6,064 bases of DNA from Rhizobiales bacterium UBA697 (GTDB taxonomy: Bacteria; Pseudomonadota; Alphaproteobacteria; Rhizobiales; Ancalomicrobiaceae): contig DBMN01000222.1 in NCBI GenBank assembly GCA_002298965.1, positions 449 to 6,512 of the forward strand, read 5' to 3'. Made by a program: the position numbers and the translations under genes. Below, one piece after another: positions 1-4,853 of the stretch (within the stretch, counting starts at the first letter, position 1; every line of letters starts with the position of its first letter). Under the pieces are notes generated by a model. The model was not told where the DNA came from. It worked only from the letters and a program-made list of their open reading frames with translations, and made no database searches.

Positions 1-96
1 CTCCTCAGCATGAGGCGTCTGTTGCTTCGTCGAATGAGAACAAGCGCCTCATGCTGAGGAGGCGCGCCACGCGCGCCGTCTCGAAGCATCGCGCAC
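1..96. repeat. Composite palindromic repeat, copy A (truncated by window edge)
   Basis: A perfect 17-bp inverted repeat (1-17, CTCCTCAGCATGAGGCG, with 45-61) encloses a 27-nt spacer. It is followed by a short GC hairpin (GGCGCG/CGCGCC, 61-66 with 72-77) and then by CGTCTCGAAGCATCGCGCAC (77-96). The same inner arms and the same 20-bp right outer block recur in the complete copy at 3786-3919, so the matching left outer block of this copy should lie just outside the window. The motif GAGAACA precedes the right inner arm in both copies (36-42 here), while the rest of the spacer differs. From memory, intergenic repeats of this general look are common in Hyphomicrobiales genomes. No coding function is seen: the open frames crossing it are compositional. 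Confidence 0.9.
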
Positions 97-200
97 CCTT
101 TCTCGGAGCACCGTTCCAGCACTCTTCATGCGCCGAACATCCACCCCGCGCCGACGTGCAAGCCGGGCGGACTTCGGCTAGAAGGACCTCCTCTCGCCAC

Positions 201-205
201 AGGAG
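201..205 (+). promoter_or_regulatory. Ribosome binding site of the aminotransferase gene
   Basis: AGGAG ends 6 nt before the ATG at 212 and supports that start over the in-frame ATG at 224. An in-frame TAG at 179-181 rules out a longer N-terminus. CTCCT at 188-192 is complementary to this AGGAG across an 8-nt loop, so a weak hairpin could compete with the ribosome. No convincing sigma-70 promoter is visible in 97-200. Confidence 0.7.
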
Positions 206-211
206 CCGCCG

Positions 212-1381
212 ATGTCGCCGTTCATGCCGTCCGCCCGTTCGCAGGTCGCGCCCTTCATCGCCATGGAGGTGTTGGCGGCGGCGGTGGAGCGTGAACGTGC
301 CGGCCACCGCGTCGTCCACATGGAGGTCGGCCAGCCCGGCGCCAACGCGCCCTCGCCGGTGATCGCGGCGGCGAAACGCGCCCTCGACGGCCGGCTCGGC
401 TACACCGAAGCCCTCGGCGTCCGCTCGCTGCGCGAGGCGATCGCGGCGCACTATGCCCGGACCTACGGCGTCGAGGTCTCGCCCGACCGGGTGGCGATCA
501 CCGCCGGATCATCGGGCGGGTTCAATCTCGCCTTCCTCGCCGCCTTCGCGCCCGGCGCGCGCGTCGCCATGCCGACGCCGGGCTATCCCGCCTATCGCAA
601 CCTGCTCGCCGCGCTCGGGCTCGAGGCGGTGGAGATCGAGTGCGGTCCCGAGACGCGCTGGGCGCTGACGCCGGAGATGCTGCGCAAGGCGCACGCCGAG
701 AAGCCGCTCGCCGGCGTGCTCGTCGCCTCGCCGGCCAATCCGACCGGCACGATGTACACGCCGGAGGCGCTCGACGCGCTGGTGAGGGCCGCCGACGATC
801 TCGGCCTGTGGTTCATCTCCGACGAGATCTACCACGGCCTCGTCTACAACGGCGCCCAGGCGACGGCGCTGACGTCGAGCCCGCGGGCGATCGTCGTCAA
901 CTCCTTCTCCAAATACTACTGCATGACCGGCTGGCGCATCGGCTGGATGGTGATGCCGGAGGTGCTGGTCAAGCCGATCGACCGACTGGCGCAGAACCTG
1001 ACGCTCTCCAACAACGAGATCTCGCAGCGCGGGGCGCTCGCCGCCTTCGACCCGGCCTCGACCGCCGAGCTCGACGTGGTCAAGGCCGGCTATGCGGCGA
1101 ACCGCGCCTATCTCGTCGACCAGCTGCCGCGGCTCGGCTTCGACGACCTGCTGCCGGTCGACGGCGCGTTCTACGCCTATGCGAGCATCCGCCGCTTCTC
1201 CAACGACAGCCTCGACTTCGTCCGTCGCATGTTGAACGAGGCCGGCGTCGCGGCGACGCCGGGGCCGGACTTCGACGGCCACCGCGGCCACGGCTACGTC
1301 CGCTTCTCCTTCGCCGGCACCATGGCCGACATGAAGGAAGCGGTGGAGCGCATGGGCGCGTGGCTGCCGAAGATCGGGTGA
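212..1381 (+). CDS. PLP-dependent aminotransferase, class I/II (aspartate aminotransferase fold)
   Basis: A 389-aa cytoplasmic fold-type I enzyme expected to transfer an amino group between an amino acid and a 2-oxoacid through pyridoxal phosphate. An N-terminal substrate-side motif MEVGQPG (residues 37-43) is followed by GYTEALG and an AGSSGG turn that contacts the cofactor phosphate. NPTG (176-179) and SDEIYHG follow, where Asp204 should bind the pyridine nitrogen and Tyr207 the cofactor oxygen. The signature SFSKYYCMTGWR has the Schiff-base lysine at Lys234 and a phosphate-binding Arg242. Arg364 in GYVRFSFAG is the expected substrate-carboxylate arginine. Length is normal for the family and all key residues are present. 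The start has an AGGAG 6 nt upstream. The exact amino acid substrate cannot be read from sequence; aspartate, aromatic or alanine-type specificity are all possible. It stands alone on its strand and converges on the next gene with 15 bp between stops and no obvious terminator. Confidence 0.95.
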   Translation: MSPFMPSARSQVAPFIAMEVLAAAVERERAGHRVVHMEVGQPGANAPSPVIAAAKRALDGRLGYTEALGVRSLREAIAAHYARTYGVEVSPDRVAITAGSSGGFNLAFLAAFAPGARVAMPTPGYPAYRNLLAALGLEAVEIECGPETRWALTPEMLRKAHAEKPLAGVLVASPANPTGTMYTPEALDALVRAADDLGLWFISDEIYHGLVYNGAQATALTSSPRAIVVNSFSKYYCMTGWRIGWMVMPEVLVKPIDRLAQNLTLSNNEISQRGALAAFDPASTAELDVVKAGYAANRAYLVDQLPRLGFDDLLPVDGAFYAYASIRRFSNDSLDFVRRMLNEAGVAATPGPDFDGHRGHGYVRFSFAGTMADMKEAVERMGAWLPKIG

Positions 1382-1396
1382 GGGCGCGGTTCGGGC

Positions 1397-2425
1397 CTAC
1401 TCGACCTCCTCGATCGTCACCGAGACGGGGAAGTGGTCCGAGAAGCCGTCGCGGTCGACGTTCTTGGCCGGGTTGCCCTTCGGCAGTCCGAAACGAATCG
1501 GCCCCTCGTTCTTGGAGGTCGAAACCATTTCGGGGTAGGCCTCGAGGCGCATCGTGCCCTCCAGCACCCGGAGGGGCGATCGCCCGGTGAGGAAGGGCCG
1601 CGAGACCAGGATCTGGTCGAACGAATTGCCGTTGCCCTGAAAATAGAGCGATCCGTAGAGCGTCCGCGGGTTCCCGGCGGAGTCGACCACCGATTGCCGC
1701 AGAATGTTCCAGGTCAGGTTGAAGAAACGCGCCGAAGTGGCGTTCTCGACGTCGTCGCGCTCTCTCGTCGCCTGGGCGTGGATCGTCAGCGACATGTCGT
1801 GCGGATCGTCGTTGAGGTCGCCCATCGCGATCACCGGCAGGGCGTCGCCGCGCTCTTCACGGATGCGCTCGTGCCAATAGCCGAGCGTCTCGCCGGCCGT
1901 CATGCGAAACCCGGCACTCTCGTTGGCCGGTCCGCCCGACCGCGAGGGCCAGTGATTGCACAGGGCGACGAACTCGTTGCCGGCGGTCGTCCTGAAGGTC
2001 GCCTGCGTGATGTCGCGCGTCCCGGTCCGACGCATCACGAAGTAGGAGAAGACCTTGGCGCGGTCGACGCTCAGCCGGGCGGAGTCGAAGATGAAGGCCG
2101 TGTCGATACCGCGTCGGTCGTGAGAGGAGTCGACGTGCACCACGTCGTAACGGCGCGTCGGCAGCCGCGTGGCGAGAGCGGCGGTGAGCGCATCCAGACA
2201 GAAGCGGTGCTCGACCTCGCAGACGCCGAGCAGATCGGGGCCGGCGCCGTCGTTCATTCGGGCGATGATGTGCGCGAGCTGTTCGACCTTGCGCTCGAAG
2301 AGTTCCTTGCTCCATCCCTCCAGATCCTTGCCGACGGCTTTTTCGAGCCAGGGCTCGCGGTCGGCGAAGCCTTCGGGGGCGAAGAGGTTCTCGAGATTCC
2401 AGAAGGCGATGACATAGTTCGACAT
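1397..2425 (-). CDS. Endonuclease/exonuclease/phosphatase (EEP) family protein
   Basis: A 342-aa protein with the full set of EEP (DNase I/ExoIII/phosphodiesterase fold) motifs in order: FWNLENLF (Asn10), GVCEVE (metal-binding Glu70), RRGIDTAFIF, NHWPSR (His158), GDLNDDP (Asp203 and Asn205), FDQILVS (Asp270), and a C-terminal SDHFPV (Asp330/His331 catalytic pair). Such enzymes are Mg-dependent phosphodiesterases or phosphatases acting on nucleic acids, nucleotides or phospholipid headgroups; which substrate applies here cannot be told. There is no signal peptide or membrane segment, so a cytoplasmic location is likely, unlike the secreted nucleases of the superfamily. The ATG start has a strong AGGGAGGA (2433-2440) 7 nt upstream. 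It is co-directional with the transporter gene 87 bp upstream and may be the second gene of that unit. An inverted repeat spans its ribosome binding site and start codon. Confidence 0.9.
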   Translation of the reverse strand: MSNYVIAFWNLENLFAPEGFADREPWLEKAVGKDLEGWSKELFERKVEQLAHIIARMNDGAGPDLLGVCEVEHRFCLDALTAALATRLPTRRYDVVHVDSSHDRRGIDTAFIFDSARLSVDRAKVFSYFVMRRTGTRDITQATFRTTAGNEFVALCNHWPSRSGGPANESAGFRMTAGETLGYWHERIREERGDALPVIAMGDLNDDPHDMSLTIHAQATRERDDVENATSARFFNLTWNILRQSVVDSAGNPRTLYGSLYFQGNGNSFDQILVSRPFLTGRSPLRVLEGTMRLEAYPEMVSTSKNEGPIRFGLPKGNPAKNVDRDGFSDHFPVSVTIEEVE

Positions 2426-2462
2426 GACACGGTCCTCCCTCGCATCTCGCGGAGCGTGTCAT
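2424..2462 (-). promoter_or_regulatory. Inverted repeat covering SD and start codon of the EEP gene
   Basis: ATGACACG (2424-2431) and CGTGTCAT (2455-2462) are a perfect 8-bp inverted repeat. Past one mismatch the pairing continues with TCC/GGA (2433-2435 with 2451-2453). In the minus-strand transcript the stem would contain the first two bases of the start codon and three bases of the AGGGAGGA Shine-Dalgarno (2433-2440), leaving a loop of about 15 nt. It could be a translational hairpin, a DNA operator, or chance; the sequence alone does not decide. Confidence 0.45.
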
Positions 2463-2476
2463 CACGGAATGTCACA

Positions 2477-2505
2477 ATCAATGATTTGTTCGACGGTCGG
2501 TTCAA
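2477..2505 (-). promoter_or_regulatory. Candidate promoter upstream of the EEP gene
   Basis: In the 87-bp gap between the transporter stop and the EEP start lies an AT-rich patch unusual for this GC-rich window. On the minus strand TTGAAC (2500-2505) is followed, after 17 nt, by ATTGAT (2477-2482), a weak -35/-10-like pair. The patch also holds a small palindrome AATCA-A-TGATT (2476-2486) that could bind a regulator. Matches to consensus are only partial, so this is a tentative call; the gene may instead be read from the transporter promoter. Confidence 0.25.
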
Positions 2506-2512
2506 CCTGTCT

Positions 2513-3667
2513 TCAGCGTGATGCGCTCTTCGGCCCGGCGAGCACCGCGAGTGTGCCGACGACGAGACAGGCCGCACCGACCGCGAAGAGCGCGAGGTAG
2601 GACCCGCTCGCCGCCAGGAGGCGCGAGAAGGCCAGCGCGCCGAGCGCCTGGACGCAGGCGAAGGCGGCGGTCGCCAGAGCCCAGGCATGGGCATGGCGGG
2701 CGGGGCCGGCGAGTTCGCCGGCGCGACCGGAGGCGAGCAGGGCGCAGCCCGGCGTCAGGGCGCCGACCACGATCGACGAGATCGCCAGAGCGACGAACCC
2801 GTTCGCGACGAGCGGCAGGGCGACGCCGGCCGCCTTGATCGCGAGACCTCCGGCGAGCGCGGTGCGGAAGCCGAAACGGTCGGCGGCGCGGCCGGCGAGG
2901 ATCGGCCCGGCCATGGCGCCGAGGCCGAAGAAGGTCCATTGCAGCCCGCCGGCGGCGAGGCCGCGGCCGAGGTCGCGGGCGATCCAGTCGACCCAGTAGA
3001 CGGTGTGCGGCACGAAGCCGGCGGCGTCGGTGCAATAGGCGAAGGCGAAGAGCAGGAAGCCCTTCGGCAGGCCCTTCTCGTGCGGCGCGGCCGGGGCGAC
3101 GGGGACGTCGGGCCAGGCCCGCCAGGTGAGTGCGGCGAGCAGCGCGGCGACGGCGGCGAGCACGCCCCAGGTGACGGCGACGCCGGCCTTGGCGAGGAGC
3201 GGCACGACGGTGCCCGAGGCGGCGATACCGAGACCGATGCCGGTGAAAACGATGCCGGCGACGGCACCGCGCCTGGCCGGATCGGCGAAGCGGAGAACGG
3301 TCGTCGGTGCCACCACCATCAGGATCGCTCCGCCGACGCCGGCGCCGAAACGGGCGAGGCCGAGGACGACGGCGCCGAGCGGCACCATGCCGGCGGCGAG
3401 CGACAGGGTGGTGGCGATCATCGTCAGGCGCAGCGTGGCGCGGGTGCCGAAGCGGCGGGCGAGCGGGGCGCCGAGGACGGCGCCGGCGAGGTATCCGGCG
3501 AAATTCGCCGCGGCCAGCGGTCCGGCGCCGGTCGGATCGATCCAGCCCTCGCCGATCAGGCCGGGAACCAGCGCGGTATAGGCGAAGCGGCCGAAGCCGA
3601 GGCCGACGAGCAGCGCGGCGAGACCGGCGGCGGAGCGGGGGGAGAGGACGGGGTCGCCGGTCGACAA
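2513..3667 (-). CDS. YbfB/YjiJ family MFS transporter
   Basis: A 384-aa (from the TTG start) inner-membrane protein, almost entirely hydrophobic segments separated by short charged loops, consistent with the 12-helix major facilitator fold. The N-terminal GLGFGRFAYTALVPGL (about residues 22-37) and the following GYLAGAVLGAPLARRFG are typical of the YbfB/YjiJ subfamily. They are followed by a helix with GAGVGGAILMVVAP and, in the second half, by GAMAGPILAGRAADRFG, the equivalent MFS loop motif. Members are presumed secondary transporters or exporters; the substrate is unknown. The frame has no ATG near the N-terminus. The best start is TTG at 3665-3667 with GAGAAG (3672-3677) 4 nt upstream. 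A nearby ATG (3705-3707) is out of frame by one base across a G6 tract (3637-3642). The frame stays open upstream to 4039, but that stretch reads through a palindromic repeat and is not transporter-like. Possibly co-transcribed with the EEP gene downstream. Confidence 0.88.
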   Translation of the reverse strand: MSTGDPVLSPRSAAGLAALLVGLGFGRFAYTALVPGLIGEGWIDPTGAGPLAAANFAGYLAGAVLGAPLARRFGTRATLRLTMIATTLSLAAGMVPLGAVVLGLARFGAGVGGAILMVVAPTTVLRFADPARRGAVAGIVFTGIGLGIAASGTVVPLLAKAGVAVTWGVLAAVAALLAALTWRAWPDVPVAPAAPHEKGLPKGFLLFAFAYCTDAAGFVPHTVYWVDWIARDLGRGLAAGGLQWTFFGLGAMAGPILAGRAADRFGFRTALAGGLAIKAAGVALPLVANGFVALAISSIVVGALTPGCALLASGRAGELAGPARHAHAWALATAAFACVQALGALAFSRLLAASGSYLALFAVGAACLVVGTLAVLAGPKSASR

Positions 3668-3785
3668 GGGGCTTCTCGCGCTGTGCGGGGCGGTCAGGCT
3701 CCGACATGGGGCGCGGGGGGCGCAAGTCCAGTTCCGCGAACAACGGGCGGGGTGCCGTCGGCAGACGGGAGAATGGCGGGAGGCC
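3668..3785. other. Upstream region of the MFS gene, no gene seen
   Basis: This 118-bp segment is the left part of the 334-bp gene-free stretch 3668-4001. It should contain the transporter's promoter if one exists, but I see no convincing -35/-10 pair on the minus strand. It includes the alternative out-of-frame ATG at 3705-3707, which lacks a purine-rich ribosome binding site, and two G6-type tracts. Confidence 0.5.
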
Positions 3786-3919
3786 GTGCGCGATGCTTCG
3801 AGACGGCGCGCTCTGCGCGCCTCCTCAGCATGAGGCGTCCGTGTTTGGTTCAAAGAAGAGAACAGCGCCTCATGCTGAGGAGGGCCGCCGTCGGCGGCCC
3901 GTCTCGAAGCATCGCGCAC
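3786..3919. repeat. Composite nested palindromic repeat, copy B (complete)
   Basis: A complete 134-bp element made of perfect nested inverted repeats. The outer arms are 20 bp (3786-3805, GTGCGCGATGCTTCGAGACG, with 3900-3919). Inside lie a 6-bp hairpin with 3-nt loop (GCGCGC, 3806-3811 with 3815-3820), a 17-bp hairpin with 28-nt loop (3821-3837 with 3866-3882), and an 8-bp hairpin with 3-nt loop (GGGCCGCC, 3882-3889 with 3893-3900). Together they can form a cloverleaf. It can also be read as two inverted REP-like units, each foldable alone through ATGCT/AGCAT (3793-3797 with 3827-3831) and GAG/CTC. The inner arms and right outer block are identical to copy A at 1-96. No transposase lies nearby, so it looks like a non-autonomous or REP/BIME-like element. 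Confidence 0.93.
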
Positions 3920-3943
3920 CCGATTTCGGCGCTCCGGTCCGGC

Positions 3944-3972
3944 AAACGAAAAGGGGCCCTCGCGGGCCCCTT
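3944..3972 (-). terminator. Rho-independent terminator of the korAB operon
   Basis: A perfect 9-bp inverted repeat, AAGGGGCCC (3951-3959) and GGGCCCCTT (3964-3972), has a 4-nt loop. On the minus strand it is followed by a T-rich tail TTTTCGTTT (3944-3952, partly shared with the stem). It sits about 30 bp after the beta-subunit stop codon and points the right way to end that operon. On the + strand the stem is followed by only two T residues, so it should act mainly leftward. Confidence 0.85.
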
Positions 3973-4001
3973 CCACAGTCTCGAACACGTCGTCCGCAGC
4001 C

Positions 4002-4853
4002 TCACCCGACCACGAACTTCGCCGCGATCTTCTCGGCATCGCCGTGGCCCTTCGGGGCCGCGCCGTAGGCGCCGCGGTCGCCCTTGAAGAAGATGCCGGT
4101 CGCCATCTCGGCGCCGCCGAGGATGGCGGCGGTGGCGGCGGCGCGGTCGGAGGTCGTCTCGACCACGTTGCGCTCGATCGTCTTCTTCCACTCCATCTCT
4201 TCCGGGCGGAAGGTGATGCAGGGCGAGAGCACCTCGACGAAGGAGAAGCCGGGGTGGCGCACCGCCTCGACGATCATGCTGGCGAGCGGCTTGACGTCGA
4301 GGGCGAAGCCGCGGGCGACGAAGTTGGCACCGGCGGCGAGCGCGATGGCGAGCGGCGAGAAGGGCTTCACGCCGGTGCCGCCGGGGGCGGCGTCGCTGTC
4401 CCAGTCGGCTTCGGTCGTCGGCGACGGCTGGCCCTTGGTCATGCCGTAGACCCGGTTGTCCATGACGATGTAGGTCAGGTCGACGTTGCGGCGGCAGGCG
4501 TGCAGGAAGTGGTTGCCGCCGATCGAATAGCCGTCGCCGTCGCCGCCGACCGTGATCACCTGGAGATCGGGCCGGGCGAGCTTCAGGCCGGTCGCCGCCG
4601 GCAGCGCGCGGCCGTGGACGCCGTGGAAGCCGTAGGCGGTCGTATAGGCGGGAAGCCGCGACGAGCAGCCGATGCCGGAGACCACGACCACCTCGTGCGG
4701 CGGCCGGCCGAGCTCGGCGAGTGCGCGCTGCAGCGACTGGAGGACGCCGAAGTCGCCACAGCCCGAGCACCAGATCGGCTCGACCGAGGACTTGAAGTCC
4801 TTGAGGGTGAGGGCCTGCGACGGGCAGGCGTGGGGCGTTTCGTGCACGGTCAT
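4002..4853 (-). CDS. korB: 2-oxoacid:ferredoxin oxidoreductase, beta subunit
   Basis: A 283-aa cytoplasmic subunit carrying thiamine diphosphate and a [4Fe-4S] cluster; with the alpha subunit it couples oxidative decarboxylation of a 2-oxoacid (probably 2-oxoglutarate) to CoA and ferredoxin, or the reverse. WCSGCG gives Cys29 and Cys32, GIGCSS gives Cys63 and SPCITF gives Cys212: the four cluster ligands expected for two-subunit enzymes. The TPP/Mg site is GGDGDGYSIGGNH (residues 103-115, Asp105/Asp107) plus MDNRVYGMTKGQ (131-142, Asn133). All key residues are intact. Length is in the range of two-subunit beta chains, a little on the short side. The ATG overlaps the alpha stop as ATGA (4850-4853), implying translational coupling, with GAGG (4861-4864) 7 nt upstream. 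A strong terminator follows. Specificity for 2-oxoglutarate rather than pyruvate or another oxoacid is inferred from family resemblance only. Confidence 0.9.
   Translation of the reverse strand: MTVHETPHACPSQALTLKDFKSSVEPIWCSGCGDFGVLQSLQRALAELGRPPHEVVVVSGIGCSSRLPAYTTAYGFHGVHGRALPAATGLKLARPDLQVITVGGDGDGYSIGGNHFLHACRRNVDLTYIVMDNRVYGMTKGQPSPTTEADWDSDAAPGGTGVKPFSPLAIALAAGANFVARGFALDVKPLASMIVEAVRHPGFSFVEVLSPCITFRPEEMEWKKTIERNVVETTSDRAAATAAILGGAEMATGIFFKGDRGAYGAAPKGHGDAEKIAAKFVVG

Noticed and set aside
97..200. Sigma-70 promoter for the aminotransferase
   Set aside because: No pair of hexamers with suitable spacing stood out. The region is GC-rich and any match would be arbitrary.
509..1291. Minus-strand open frame (260 aa) inside the aminotransferase
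   Set aside because: It is an Arg/Val/Glu-rich shadow frame antisense to a well-supported enzyme.
1382..1396. Bidirectional terminator between the convergent aminotransferase and EEP genes
   Set aside because: The 15-bp gap has no inverted repeat or T-tract.
1433..2521. Long + strand open frame (362 aa) opposite the EEP gene
   Set aside because: It is antisense to a gene with complete catalytic motifs, has no recognisable domain of its own, and reads past the EEP start into the intergenic gap.
3786..3919. Cloverleaf fold as a tRNA or structured RNA gene
   Set aside because: Arm lengths (20, 6, 17, 8 bp) and the absence of tRNA consensus bases rule out a tRNA. Perfect palindromy and the second copy point to a repeat element, though transcription is not excluded.
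3668..4039. N-terminal extension of the MFS frame up to 4039 (about 124 extra residues)
   Set aside because: The stretch reads through the palindromic repeat and the terminator region, is arginine- and proline-rich with no transporter-like content, and overlaps the end of korB. It is open only because of high GC.
2687..4087. Long + strand open frame (466 aa) opposite the MFS gene
   Set aside because: The product is a low-complexity Gly/Ala/Glu/Arg-rich chain with no recognisable domain, antisense to a clear transporter. It is a typical shadow frame in high-GC DNA.
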